Below are positions 45,976 through 55,743 of a stretch of 64,000 bases of DNA, one piece after another. The notes beneath the pieces are model-generated. The model was not told the origin of the DNA, ran no database searches, and saw only the letters and a list, made by a program, of their open reading frames with translations. Positions within the stretch are counted from its first letter, which is position 1; each line of letters opens with the position of its first letter. Source of the DNA: G963663315 sp965231905 (GTDB lineage: Bacteria; Pseudomonadota; Gammaproteobacteria; Arenicellales; Poriferihabitantaceae); contig CBDDOO010000002.1 in assembly GCA_965231905.1 (NCBI GenBank), positions 1-64,000 of the forward strand, read 5' to 3'. The translations under genes and the position numbers were made by a program.

Positions 45976-47112
45976 TTAAAGCCGCCGTGGCATCACCAGC
46001 CAGATAGACCGGTCATCTCCAGGCTGCTTCATAACGCAAATCCCTTCGTTCCCCTGAAAATGCAACTCAATTTCTTCTGTGGTAACCACTCTGGCCGGGT
46101 CTATCAGATAACTGATGTTATAGCCCGCTTCAAACATCGCGCCATCATATTCAATTCCGAGCTCTTCCACTGATTCCTCGTTTTCGTTATTTCGGGTAAC
46201 TATCCGCATGTTATTCTGTTCCATGGTGATTTTGACTCCTTTTTCGTGGTCCGTGGTCAATACAGAAGCGCGGGTCAAGGCTTCCAGGAACCCTGACCTG
46301 TTTACCCGAATGACGATATTCAGTTCGGTTTCAAGTACGCTTTTGTATTCTGGAACTTTCCCCTCTATCAATTTGGTGATGAGAACGGGCGCCGGATGCC
46401 CGGTATTATCAGGTTCGGCGGACTCTCCCCAGGTTATTTTAAGATGATTACTGTTGATCTCCACGGTCAGTTCACTTTCATCCTCACCATCCAGAAAACG
46501 GACCATTTCCTTCACTGCTTTCCTGGGAACAATTATCTGTCTTTCCTCATTGGAAGCCAGCGTAACGTCTGCACTGGTTTGAGCCAGCCGATGGCCATCC
46601 GCGGCAAGCGCTTTTACATTATTTTCCTTAAGCTCCATTGATAAGCCATTCAGATAATACCGGACATCCTGAACACCCATGGAAAATGCCGTTTTATCCA
46701 CTATCGTTTTTAATGTTTGTTGACTGATTCTGAAACGCTCTTCCCACTTCTCTCCTGTTATTCTGGGGAAAAATTCAGCATCCAGAGTGTTCAACGTATA
46801 CCGGATCCGTCCAGATGAAACAGCTACCCGCTCTTCTTCAATCTCGAACAAGATAACTGCATCTTCAGGCAAGATACGTACAATATCGGAGATTTTACGG
46901 GAAGATAATGTAACTTCACAATCGCTCCCCTGGACATTATCAATCGTTTCCGAGATTTCCATTTCTATATCTGTTCCCACCAGAGTCAGTTTCCCACTCG
47001 CCAAACCCAAATATAGATTTCCCAATATGGGCAATGTCTGCCTTCTTTCAACAACGCTGCTCACCCGACTAAGGACCGGCAATAATCTGTTCTTGTGAAT
47101 GCTAAAGTTCAT
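45976..47112 (-). CDS. dnaN: DNA polymerase III beta subunit (sliding clamp)
   Basis: 378 residues, slightly longer than the E. coli clamp (366). It has three clamp domains, starting MNFSIHKNRLLPVLSRVSSVV and LPILGNLYLGL and ending with the typical VMPRRL-type tail in WLVMPRRL. It clamps Pol III to DNA. It lies downstream of dnaA with the likely oriC between. Confidence 0.97.
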   Translation of the reverse strand: MNFSIHKNRLLPVLSRVSSVVERRQTLPILGNLYLGLASGKLTLVGTDIEMEISETIDNVQGSDCEVTLSSRKISDIVRILPEDAVILFEIEEERVAVSSGRIRYTLNTLDAEFFPRITGEKWEERFRISQQTLKTIVDKTAFSMGVQDVRYYLNGLSMELKENNVKALAADGHRLAQTSADVTLASNEERQIIVPRKAVKEMVRFLDGEDESELTVEINSNHLKITWGESAEPDNTGHPAPVLITKLIEGKVPEYKSVLETELNIVIRVNRSGFLEALTRASVLTTDHEKGVKITMEQNNMRIVTRNNENEESVEELGIEYDGAMFEAGYNISYLIDPARVVTTEEIELHFQGNEGICVMKQPGDDRSIWLVMPRRL

Positions 47113-47359
47113 ATCTAATAATATTAATAATTAAGTGCTGTGGACATGTGGGTATCATTGAAAACCGGTTGCGGTTCAATTACTTGCTTCCATGTTTTTG
47201 TGTGAGTAACTGTTGAAAGCGTATTGTAAAACGAATTAACAAACTGTGGGTAAGTCTTTTCCACAATTTTATCCACAGAAAAATGGAAGATATCAACAAA
47301 ATTATCACATATTTGTACACAAAACCGTCTAAAGAACCATCCTGACTGTACGGACAAGG
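47113..47359. other. oriC: Likely chromosomal origin of replication (oriC) between dnaA and dnaN
   Basis: The region contains one perfect DnaA box, TTATCCACA (47269-47277), and near matches at 47257-47265 (TTTTCCACA), 47245-47253 (reverse, TTACCCACA), 47201-47209 (reverse, TTACTCACA) and 47313-47321 (TTGTACACA). An AT-rich run at 47111-47133 (ATATCTAATAATATTAATAA) could be the unwinding element. Nothing in it looks coding. Confidence 0.75.
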
Positions 47360-48712
47360 TCAAGGTTCCAGTAAACGCAGGAGATTCTGATAATCTTCTC
47401 TGACCTTGTTATCGGTTTCCCTCAACTCTCTTATTTTTCGGCAGGCGTGGAGTACGGTTGTGTGGTCTCTGCCGCCAAAACGATCACCAATTTCCGGCAG
47501 ACTCATGTTTGTCAGTTCCCGAGTCAGGACCATCGCTAACTGACGGGGTCTCGATACCGACTGGTGCCGTTTTTTTGAGAGCATGTCCGAAACCCGTATC
47601 TTGTAATGAGCGGCGACCACTTGCTGGATGTTCTCGATATTGATTTTGTTTTTGCGGTAAATCAGGATATCCGAGAGTGCCTGTCTGGCTATCTCCAGAT
47701 CAATAGGGTGGCCGGTAAAGCTCGCGCTGGCGATGACCCGGTTCAATGCGCCTTCCAGGTCACGGACATTGGAGTGAACATTATGGGCTATAAAAAAGGC
47801 GACATCGTTGGGAAGGGATATTCCCTTCAGCAGCGCTTTCTTTTCCAGAATCGCGACCCGGGTTTCCAGCTCCGGAGGCTCAATAGCCATGGTCAGGCCG
47901 CTGCTGAATCGGGATATCAGGCGGGCTTCGATACCATCAATCGCATTGGGGATGCTGTCACTGGTAATAATGATCTGCCGCTGGCCTCCGAGCAAGGAAT
48001 TGAACGTATGGAAAAACTGTTCCTGTGACTGTTGTTTTCCGGCAAAAAACTGGATGTCATCAATCAACAATGCATCCAGTGAACGGTAGTAATCCTTGAA
48101 CCTGGCCATTGTATTGTCCTTCAACGCCTTGACCATGTCGTTTACGAACAACTCTGAATGCACATAAATCACTTTTGCGTCGGGTTTTTTTTCGAGGATC
48201 AGGTTCCCGGCGGCCTGCATCAGATGGGTTTTACCCAAGCCTACGCCGCCGTAGATAAACAGGGGGTTATAGGCGAGGCCGGGATTCAGGCTCACTTGAA
48301 GCGCCGCCGCTCTGGCCAACTGGTTGGACTTGCCTTCAATATGTGTGGAAAATACAAAGCCGGGGTTCAATGTCCCGCTGGAATACGGGGTGTCGGAATC
48401 AAGACGCCGACGGGCAGAGTTATAGTCCTGGCCGTCAACACTGTTTGAATCGACAGGGCTTTCCAACCCGTAGCTCCCGATTTCCAGTCGAATATTATGG
48501 ACTCCCGCATCCATATCCATAACCACTTTCTCGACCTCCGGGAAAAGGTTGAGTTTTACATGATTCAGGACGTAGCGATTTGGCGCCAGTAATTTCAGCG
48601 TATTTCTGTCATAGAATACATGTAGAGGGGCCAACCAGGTTTCCACATCTTCTTCGGACAGGACTTCTCTCAGTTTTTGCAGACAGGGATTCCAGAATGG
48701 GGGGGTGGTCAC
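47360..48712 (-). CDS. dnaA: Chromosomal replication initiator protein DnaA
   Basis: 450 residues. The AAA+ motor has YNPLFIYGGVGLGKTHLMQA (Walker A) and ALLIDDIQFFAGK (Walker B); the C-terminal domain IV has the DnaA-box reader GDRFGGRDHTTVLHACRKI. The N-terminal domain and a short linker are normal. The ATG is at 48712. A perfect DnaA box lies 84 bp upstream. Confidence 0.98.
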   Translation of the reverse strand: MTTPPFWNPCLQKLREVLSEEDVETWLAPLHVFYDRNTLKLLAPNRYVLNHVKLNLFPEVEKVVMDMDAGVHNIRLEIGSYGLESPVDSNSVDGQDYNSARRRLDSDTPYSSGTLNPGFVFSTHIEGKSNQLARAAALQVSLNPGLAYNPLFIYGGVGLGKTHLMQAAGNLILEKKPDAKVIYVHSELFVNDMVKALKDNTMARFKDYYRSLDALLIDDIQFFAGKQQSQEQFFHTFNSLLGGQRQIIITSDSIPNAIDGIEARLISRFSSGLTMAIEPPELETRVAILEKKALLKGISLPNDVAFFIAHNVHSNVRDLEGALNRVIASASFTGHPIDLEIARQALSDILIYRKNKINIENIQQVVAAHYKIRVSDMLSKKRHQSVSRPRQLAMVLTRELTNMSLPEIGDRFGGRDHTTVLHACRKIRELRETDNKVREDYQNLLRLLEP

Positions 48713-48796
48713 TGATTACTATCCCGGTTTTCACTTTCTTTTTTTGAAGACGGTCGGATTGACCGGATCGCTTTAGTCTAATCGCAAAAGCTGAAC

Positions 48797-48805
48797 TTAT
48801 CCACA
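48797..48805 (+). promoter_or_regulatory. DnaA box in the dnaA promoter region
   Basis: A perfect TTATCCACA in the 249-bp gap upstream of dnaA. It is typical for autorepression and may form part of a second origin module. The rest of the gap is AT-rich and holds no gene. Confidence 0.75.
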
Positions 48806-48961
48806 TCAAAGAGAAATAATATACAATAAAAATCAGGCTGGCGGCCCTTGTATTCGGTGTTGGTCTCCGATATCAAGATGTTGCAATGATATACACCGGC
48901 GGGTAGAGTTGCAGTCCGTTAGTCAACCTGTTAATCAAACGTTCCAGAGGCATCAGCAATC

Positions 48962-51472
48962 ATGAAACCCCGGGCAAAAGCCGTAGTCATAGGCGGCGGC
49001 GTTGTCGGCGCCAGTACACTTTATCATCTGGCGAAAAAGGGGTGGACAGATTCCGTGCTGATCGAACGAAAGGAGCTCACTTCAGGTTCGACCTGGCATG
49101 CGGCGGGATTGTTGCCCTTATTCAATATGAGCTATTCGGTGGGGAAGCTGCATCAATACTCGGTTGATTTTTACCAGGAACTGGGAAAGGAAACCGGATT
49201 ATCTACAGGATTCAGGCAGGTGAGCAACATTCGGCTGGCCTGTACACAAGACAGAATGGATGAATATCGGTACTATGCCGGAGTGGGCAAAACCGTAGGG
49301 GTGGATATCCGGTTTCTCACCCCCGATGAAATCAAGCAGGCATGGCCAATGTGTAATACCGAGGGGTTGGTCGGCGCCATACAACATCCGCAGGATGGCT
49401 ATATTCAACCCAACGACCTGACTACAGCTTTCGCCAAAGGCGCCCGCGCCCGGGGCGCTGAAATTTATCGGCATACCTGTGTGAACGCAATTGAACGGGA
49501 CGGTAAGGGATGGCTGGTTATCACCGACAAGGGAGATATTCGCTGTGAACATGTGATTTCATGCACCGGCAACTTTGCCAGAAAAACCGGGGAAATGGTG
49601 GGGCTGGACATTCCAGTGATTCCGGTACAGCATCAGTATATCGTCACGGAAGCCCATCCTGAAATTCTGGCGCGCAAAGAGCAGGGTTTGCCCGAAATGG
49701 GTGTGCTCAGGGAATCGGACGCGGGTTATTACCTGAGAGAGGAGGCGGGCGGATTATTGCTCGGACCCTATGAAACAGGCGCTCCGTGCTGTTATGTGGA
49801 TGGTCCTTCTCCGGATTGTGAAAATGAATTGTTTCAGGAAGACCTCGATCGATTGATCCCCCATATCGAAGCGTGCATCCATCGTGTCCCCGCGTTTGGG
49901 GAAGTGGGAATCAAGCAGATTTATAATGGCGCCATCGCGTATACCCCGGACGGAAACCCGATTGTCGGGCCAGCCTGGGGGCTTGAAAATTTCTGGCTTA
50001 ATGAGGGACACAGCTTTGGTATTACCGCGGCCGGCGGCGCGGGCTGGCAACTGGCGGAGTGGATCGTCGATGGCGAGCCTACTGTCGACATGATGGGGGT
50101 GGATCCCAGAAGGTACGGACCTTATGCCGCTCGCGGTTATTTGCTGGAGAAAAACGAGGAAGCCTACCGCAATGTGTTTACAAACCATTTCCCGGATGAA
50201 GAACGGGCGGCGGCAACACCGTTGAAAACCTCGCCATGTTATGGCCGTATGAAGTCACTGGGCGCCGTTTTTGGACATATCTATGGCTGGGAAAGGCCGA
50301 ACTGGTTTGTACCGGACGACTATGAGTTGCCCGCTGACCAAATCGGCAGCGGTGACGTTTTGTTGAGGCATAACACATCTCCCGCGCTGGAAGACGGGCG
50401 TGTGGTGGAGCGGTACTCATTCCGCCGATCGAATTACTTTCCCTTTGTAGGTCAGGAATGCCGGCACGTCCATGAAAAGGTGGGGTTGCTGGATATGTCG
50501 GCTTTTTCAAAGTTCGCAGTGAGCGGCCCGGCAGCGGCGGACTGGCTGGAAACACTGGTTTGCAATCGGATACCGAAGGGAATCGGTCGAATCGGCCTGT
50601 GCCACATGCTGTCACTGAGCGGCGGTGTGCGCGCTGAGTTCACCATTTATAAAACCGGCCATAACAGATACTACATCGTATCAGCCGGCGCCATGGAGCG
50701 CCACGATTGGGACTATCTGGCTAAAAACAAGCCATCAGACGGGAGTGTTGAATTACGCAATATCACCACCCAGTATGGAGTATTGGTGATCGCGGGACCC
50801 AAATCACGGGCGCTGCTGCAGAAATTGACAGATACGGATTTGTCGGATGAGAAATTCAAATGGCTGAGCGGGAAGCCCATCAACGTGGGCGCGGCGCAGG
50901 CACAGGCTCTGCGGATCAATTTTGTCGGTGAACCGGGATTTGAATTGCACCACCCGATCGAGATGCAAAACTATATATTTGATGCGGTCATGGCGGCAGG
51001 AGAAGAATTTGATATAAAGCCATTTGGTATTCGCGCCATGGACAGCATGCGGCTGGAAAAATCCTATCGCCTGATTCCGAGGGAAATGTCGATTGAATAT
51101 TGCGCGTTTGAATCGGGGTTGGACCGTTTCATCCAATTGGACAAGGAAAGCGACTTCATCGGGAAACAGGCGCTGATCGAATGGCGGCAACGCGGTTTCA
51201 GTAATGCCTTTGTAACATTGGAGGTGCATGACATTACCGATGCTGACGCCCGCGGTTCCGAAGCCATTTACCACAAGGGGAAACTGGTCGGGCGGGCGAC
51301 ATCCGGCGGTTATGGTTTCAGGATCGAAAAGTCCCTGGCGCTGGGGCTGGTTGCACCGCAATTCGCTGCAGTCGGAGCCGAATTGGAAATAGAAATTCTT
51401 GGCAATCTGCATCGGGCCACGGTGATTGAAGAATCACCTTACGACCCGCAAAATCTGAAATTGAGATCCTGA
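48962..51472 (+). CDS. Dimethylglycine/sarcosine dehydrogenase-like FAD enzyme with GcvT domain
   Basis: 836 residues. The FAD-binding start is VVIGGGVVGASTLYHLAKKG. The motif TSGSTWHAAGL carries the His that binds FAD covalently in dimethylglycine dehydrogenase. The N-terminal oxidase half ends about residue 380; a linker and GcvT aminomethyl-folate half follow (LLDMSAFSKFAVSGPAA, NFVGEPGFELHHP). It oxidises N-methyl groups of dimethylglycine, sarcosine or similar, passing one-carbon units to folate. Here it takes the place next to dnaA where rpmH/rnpA usually lie. Confidence 0.88.
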   Translation: MKPRAKAVVIGGGVVGASTLYHLAKKGWTDSVLIERKELTSGSTWHAAGLLPLFNMSYSVGKLHQYSVDFYQELGKETGLSTGFRQVSNIRLACTQDRMDEYRYYAGVGKTVGVDIRFLTPDEIKQAWPMCNTEGLVGAIQHPQDGYIQPNDLTTAFAKGARARGAEIYRHTCVNAIERDGKGWLVITDKGDIRCEHVISCTGNFARKTGEMVGLDIPVIPVQHQYIVTEAHPEILARKEQGLPEMGVLRESDAGYYLREEAGGLLLGPYETGAPCCYVDGPSPDCENELFQEDLDRLIPHIEACIHRVPAFGEVGIKQIYNGAIAYTPDGNPIVGPAWGLENFWLNEGHSFGITAAGGAGWQLAEWIVDGEPTVDMMGVDPRRYGPYAARGYLLEKNEEAYRNVFTNHFPDEERAAATPLKTSPCYGRMKSLGAVFGHIYGWERPNWFVPDDYELPADQIGSGDVLLRHNTSPALEDGRVVERYSFRRSNYFPFVGQECRHVHEKVGLLDMSAFSKFAVSGPAAADWLETLVCNRIPKGIGRIGLCHMLSLSGGVRAEFTIYKTGHNRYYIVSAGAMERHDWDYLAKNKPSDGSVELRNITTQYGVLVIAGPKSRALLQKLTDTDLSDEKFKWLSGKPINVGAAQAQALRINFVGEPGFELHHPIEMQNYIFDAVMAAGEEFDIKPFGIRAMDSMRLEKSYRLIPREMSIEYCAFESGLDRFIQLDKESDFIGKQALIEWRQRGFSNAFVTLEVHDITDADARGSEAIYHKGKLVGRATSGGYGFRIEKSLALGLVAPQFAAVGAELEIEILGNLHRATVIEESPYDPQNLKLRS

Positions 51473-51564
51473 TCATGCAGGTTGGGCCCTTTTGCAGGTA
51501 TACCTGACACCATCATCGGCACACCCCCTGATGCGTGGCTGCCGGGTTGTAATTCTGTCGTTCG

Positions 51565-53097
51565 ATGCAATACAGGGTTGAGTCAGAAAACCGGGTTCCG
51601 GTTTACGGTTGCGTGGTTGTCGGCTGCCTGATTGTCGCCCTGTGGAGTTATTACATCGATCCGGTCATCAATGAGGACGGAGTCCGGTATGTGCTGACGG
51701 CAAACGCCTTTGCCGCCGGAAATTTTCAGGATGGGCTTGCCTGGTACAAGTGGCCTTTTTATCCGCTGATACTCGCTGTCATCAGCAAAATCACACCGTT
51801 GTCCGCCGAGTCTTCAGCGTTGATATTTGGCGCGATAATGCGTGCAGTGGGCGGAATCGCGTTTATCCGGCTCAGCGAAAAACTGGGAGCCAACAAAATC
51901 CAGATCTGGCTGGCCGGGTTTGTCTACCTGTTTTACCCGGGACTGAATGAAATACAGTCCATGATTATGCGGGACATACCCTATATCGCCTGTTTTCTGT
52001 GGATGGTGGTATTTTTCGTGCAAGTCTGGCAGCGTCCGAACAACCGGGATCTGGTCGCGCTTGTCGTCACCGGATTGCTGGCCACGATGTTTCGGGTCGA
52101 GGGAATGTTTTACCTCGGCATTATTCTGTTCCTGATGCTGATTTCCGGCCGATACACCCCGCCGTGGCTGACCCGGAAGCTGGCAGTCGTCAGCGCACTG
52201 GCTTTGCTGGCCTTATTCACTTATATCACCTTGTACTGGCATTATGGTGGCAGGATATCCGTCGCTCTGGAGTGGATTTCGAAGATCTGGATTCCGCCTG
52301 AAACCGAGTTACAGGGCTACATTGACCGCCTCGCCCCCGGAGTCTGGCGCTCCGCCCTTACGGCCGGGTTTTCTCCGGCAGTGGTCATGCTGCCCTTTGC
52401 CAAAGCAATTTTCAATTTTCTTGAAATCCTGACAGCAGGTTATTTCCTGATCCTGGTGGCCGGGTGGTTTGCCCGCCCGTGGCTGGACGGACAGACCCCC
52501 GGTTTCGTGCAGACCTGGCAGTGCTGGAAAGTCATTGTGGTGATCAACGTCCTGATACTGCTTGCTTACGCGGCGCTCAGATTTCTGTACAACGACCGTT
52601 ACCCACTGACCTTGTCGGTGATGACCATGTTGCTGGTCCCGTTCGCGGTCACCGCGCTTTGCCGTCCGTCCGCAGGTAAAATAAACCGAAAAACGAAGAT
52701 CGTCTGTGCCGCAACCGGTTTTGTGCTGCTGATCAATTCCCTGGAAGGGTTGGACCGATTTACTTCAAAACGTCATCTCAAGGAAGCCGGAACCTGGATC
52801 AGGCAACAGGCCGGAGACGATTATCACCGCTTCCGCATCTACAGCAACAACCGAATCCTCGACTATTACGCGGGGCAGGATGTGTTTTTGTCCCACTGGC
52901 ATTATCTTGGCCCGATATCCAATCCGAAAACCCTGAAAGACAGGGTGGATTTAATCGCAATCCGCGCCGGCAGGAGTGACCATGACGGGTATTATGAACG
53001 CATACTTTCCAGTATCGGCGAGACTCCCGCCATGACTTTCGAAGACCACAAGGGTGACCGGGTGGAGATATTTGATTTCAGAAAAAAGCAGCCCTGA
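51565..53097 (+). CDS. Multi-spanning membrane protein, ArnT/GT39-like
   Basis: 510 residues with about ten to eleven hydrophobic helices. An early acidic loop (YYIDPVINEDGVRYVLTAN) sits where GT-C glycosyltransferases have their catalytic Asp/Glu, and a soluble C-terminal part (about 400-510) follows. This resembles dolichyl-phosphate-mannose-type glycosyltransferases, but no family signature is certain. It lies between the dehydrogenase and the converging lysJ gene. Confidence 0.6.
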   Translation: MQYRVESENRVPVYGCVVVGCLIVALWSYYIDPVINEDGVRYVLTANAFAAGNFQDGLAWYKWPFYPLILAVISKITPLSAESSALIFGAIMRAVGGIAFIRLSEKLGANKIQIWLAGFVYLFYPGLNEIQSMIMRDIPYIACFLWMVVFFVQVWQRPNNRDLVALVVTGLLATMFRVEGMFYLGIILFLMLISGRYTPPWLTRKLAVVSALALLALFTYITLYWHYGGRISVALEWISKIWIPPETELQGYIDRLAPGVWRSALTAGFSPAVVMLPFAKAIFNFLEILTAGYFLILVAGWFARPWLDGQTPGFVQTWQCWKVIVVINVLILLAYAALRFLYNDRYPLTLSVMTMLLVPFAVTALCRPSAGKINRKTKIVCAATGFVLLINSLEGLDRFTSKRHLKEAGTWIRQQAGDDYHRFRIYSNNRILDYYAGQDVFLSHWHYLGPISNPKTLKDRVDLIAIRAGRSDHDGYYERILSSIGETPAMTFEDHKGDRVEIFDFRKKQP

Positions 53098-53118
53098 CAC
53101 GGACGGAGCGGTCGGTAT

Positions 53119-54270
53119 TTACTGCCGGGCGGTCTCGGCCAGCGCCTGGTGAATCCGGGCGGCGACTTCAGACAGTTGTTCTTCGGTTATGACGAGAGGA
53201 GGCAACAGGCGGACCACAGTGGGGCCGGCCGGCAACGCCAGGACATGGTGTTGCAACAGGCTCTCGATCACCGGCCGGGCTCTGGATTTAAGCTCAATCC
53301 CGACCATCAATCCGAGATTACGAATTTCCCGCGCTCCTGTCAGGTCACCGGCTTCAAGCTGATCCGCCAGATAGCGGCCTTTCCGTTCTGCCTGCTTCGG
53401 GAGCGCCTGCTCTTCGATAAACCCGATGGTCGCCAGCGCCGCGGCGCAAGCGAGCGGGTTGCCGCCAAAAGTAGAACCGTGTTTCGCCAGCGCCGGAGAG
53501 ATACGGTCATTGCATAACACGGCGCCCATCGGGAATCCGCCGGCGATGGCCTTTGCCAGTGTCAGGATGTCCGGCTGTACGCCGGAATGCTCGCAGGCAA
53601 ACATTTTTCCGGTGCGGGCGAATCCGGTCTGCACCTCGTCGATGATCAGCAAGACCCCATGGGCATCGCAAATTCCTCGCACGGACCGGAGATACTGATT
53701 GTCGATAAGCCGCACACCGCCCTCACCCTGGACGATTTCGAGAATAATGGCGGCGGTTTCGTCGTCAATTGCCCGGGCCAGCTTTTCCAGGTTGTTAAAG
53801 GGCACGAAGCGGTGACCGGGTAGCAGCGGCTCAAATTCGTCCCGGTACTTGAACGTGGCGCTCAGGGCACCCATCGTTCGCCCGTGAAACCCGCGCATGG
53901 CGCTGATAAATCCGTTTTTCCCGGTGGTAATGCGGGCGAATTTCAAGGCGGCCTCGACTGCCTCCGTACCGGAATTGCAGAGGAAAACACGATTCAGTCC
54001 GGACGGGCTGATAGACACCAGTTTTTCCATCAGCCTGCCTCGTATATCGTTGTAGAAGATGCCCGGACACGAAACTAATCTTTCCGCCTGATGCTTTAGC
54101 GCCCGCGCGACAACCGGATTGGCATGACCGATACTGGCGACGCCAACTCCGGCGGCGCAGTCGATATACTGATTACCCTGATCATCCCAGACCAGCGCCC
54201 CCTGGCCACGAACCAGGGTTACGTTGCGTTTCGGGTAGACCTCAAAACCATATTTTTGCTCGAGCAGCAT
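53119..54270 (-). CDS. lysJ: Acetylornithine/LysW-aminoadipate semialdehyde aminotransferase
   Basis: 383 residues, class III PLP aminotransferase. Motifs: DCAAGVGVASIGHANP, LCNSGTEAVEAALKFAR, GFHGRTMGALSAT, LLIIDEVQTGFARTGKMFA and the PLP Lys in LTLAKAIAGGFPMGA. It transfers the amino group from glutamate to the semialdehyde bound to the carrier. The family cannot be split from ArgD by sequence alone; the operon with lysW argues for LysJ-like use. It is the last gene of the operon, 8 bp after lysZ. Confidence 0.85.
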   Translation of the reverse strand: MLLEQKYGFEVYPKRNVTLVRGQGALVWDDQGNQYIDCAAGVGVASIGHANPVVARALKHQAERLVSCPGIFYNDIRGRLMEKLVSISPSGLNRVFLCNSGTEAVEAALKFARITTGKNGFISAMRGFHGRTMGALSATFKYRDEFEPLLPGHRFVPFNNLEKLARAIDDETAAIILEIVQGEGGVRLIDNQYLRSVRGICDAHGVLLIIDEVQTGFARTGKMFACEHSGVQPDILTLAKAIAGGFPMGAVLCNDRISPALAKHGSTFGGNPLACAAALATIGFIEEQALPKQAERKGRYLADQLEAGDLTGAREIRNLGLMVGIELKSRARPVIESLLQHHVLALPAGPTVVRLLPPLVITEEQLSEVAARIHQALAETARQ

Positions 54271-54278
54271 CGCAAGTT

Positions 54279-55070
54279 TTACTCAATCCAGGTGCCGCCA
54301 CCAGCCAGGGCTGCCGTAATCGGACGTTCGATTCGCCCGTCGCAAACGATGATTCTGGCATTCCCGGCGCGGGCTATCCCGCTCAGGGCATGCAGCTTCC
54401 GTCTCATTCTGCCCTGCGCCAGTTGTTCGCGTGTGTCGAGTTCTGACCGGCTCACTTTCGGGATCAGTGAGTCCGGATTGCCGATGTCTTCCATCAAGCC
54501 GGCAGCCTCTATCAATTGGATGATCGTATCTGCCCCGAGGGCAATCTGAAGCCGAACCACTATGTCGTCATTCTCCGAATTGATTGCGTGGCCGTTTTCG
54601 TCGCAAATGGGAATGGTCAGTACAGGAACATAACCGTTTTCCATCAACAGGTTGATCAGGCGGGTATTGATACTTTTCGGCTTGCCGGAGCAGTCTCTTT
54701 TCAACATTTTTTTACCGTTTTCCATCACCCGGATGCCTTTATTGCGGGCTCCCTGCACAAGTCGTCCATCCAGCCCGGTCAGCCCCACCGCGTTGACGCC
54801 GTGGCGCTGGAACAATTCAACCAGGCGCTTGTTTCGCAATCCGCTGTACGCCATCAAAATAGCGTCAATGGCGTTGTCATCCGATAAAACACTGCTATAG
54901 CCGGAGAGGGAAGTCACTGTGTTTTTGGTGAAACCCATTTTCTCCACAATATGGTCGCGCAAGGCGTTTGCGCCGTGAACCACGAGATACGGCTGGTTGA
55001 TCGCCGCCAGATCCTGGACGATTCCGGGCAGGTCAATCGCCTCCCCGCCGCCGATTTTTATGATAATCAT
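54279..55070 (-). CDS. lysZ: [LysW]-aminoadipate/glutamate kinase
   Basis: 263 residues from the ATG at 55070; a TTG at 55082 overlapping the previous stop would add 4. The amino-acid kinase fold begins MIIIKIGGGEAIDLPG and has the phosphate and substrate regions VVHGANALRDHI and YSSVLSDDNAIDAI. It has the length and start of LysZ/ArgB-type kinases, which phosphorylate the carboxyl of the carrier-bound amino acid. Its neighbour ArgC-like enzyme would reduce the product. Confidence 0.83.
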   Translation of the reverse strand: MIIIKIGGGEAIDLPGIVQDLAAINQPYLVVHGANALRDHIVEKMGFTKNTVTSLSGYSSVLSDDNAIDAILMAYSGLRNKRLVELFQRHGVNAVGLTGLDGRLVQGARNKGIRVMENGKKMLKRDCSGKPKSINTRLINLLMENGYVPVLTIPICDENGHAINSENDDIVVRLQIALGADTIIQLIEAAGLMEDIGNPDSLIPKVSRSELDTREQLAQGRMRRKLHALSGIARAGNARIIVCDGRIERPITAALAGGGTWIE

Positions 55071-55078
55071 TGAATCTT

Positions 55079-55726
55079 TCAAACCAGGTCAATGGTGTAA
55101 AGGTGGTTGTTGGGTATTCTGTGCCAGTGATTATCGCCTGAATCCCAGGTTTGTGAGCAGACAACCCGGACTTCGTTGCAGGTCGTCCTGCGCAACTGGA
55201 AATAGTCGGGGTTTTCACAAAACTGGCTGTAAATCCGGACTGCCCTGGAATCAGCCAGGAAAAAGTTCATCGCCCGGACATAACGGGTTCGTTTGTTAAT
55301 GACCTTCACACCCCGTCGGGTGGCTTCCAGCATATCGCCCGAGTCGAATTTTTTGATCGTATTAAATATCTTTTCAGCGCCAATCCTGCCCTCGGCCTTT
55401 ATTCTGACGCCGCGCAGTTCGCCATTGAACAGGAAGACCTGGCTGCCGTCATAAAATGGCATGTTGTTTCGAATCGTGATCCCCTCGTTGCGAAAAGCGC
55501 TTCTTGCATGAGCCAGAAACAACGTGGTTTCAGGAAATGAGCGGATATCTTCCCATACCGGCTTGATGTTATGGTGCAAGGACCAGGAACGATCCGGGTT
55601 CAGCCAGGCGCATCCCCAGCCATGCCCCTGGTATTCAGGGCTGTTTTTCGATAAGGCCCTGAAGGCGTCAAGATAAGGCCCAGGCTCCACTCCGGCCCGG
55701 CGCTCTAACAGTAATAACCGGCACAC
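55079..55726 (-). CDS. Class II (Ntn) glutamine amidotransferase inside the LysW operon
   Basis: 215 residues from the GTG at 55726. This start is chosen because it gives Met-Cys-Arg-Leu-Leu, with the Cys2 nucleophile of class II amidotransferases, as in YafJ or EgtC relatives; the frame is open 24 codons further up, but that part overlaps lysY. Next come GHGWGCAW, LFLAHARSAFRNE, and NNMPFYDGSQVFLFNGELRG with the Asn-Gly oxyanion pair. Known relatives release ammonia from Gln or cut gamma-glutamyl amides. It is not a standard member of LysW operons, and no acceptor domain is fused to it. It could act on the Gln end of the carrier or release the product. Confidence 0.78.
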   Translation of the reverse strand: MCRLLLLERRAGVEPGPYLDAFRALSKNSPEYQGHGWGCAWLNPDRSWSLHHNIKPVWEDIRSFPETTLFLAHARSAFRNEGITIRNNMPFYDGSQVFLFNGELRGVRIKAEGRIGAEKIFNTIKKFDSGDMLEATRRGVKVINKRTRYVRAMNFFLADSRAVRIYSQFCENPDYFQLRRTTCNEVRVVCSQTWDSGDNHWHRIPNNHLYTIDLV

Positions 55727-55743
55727 GGCGAGATCTTGAGGGT

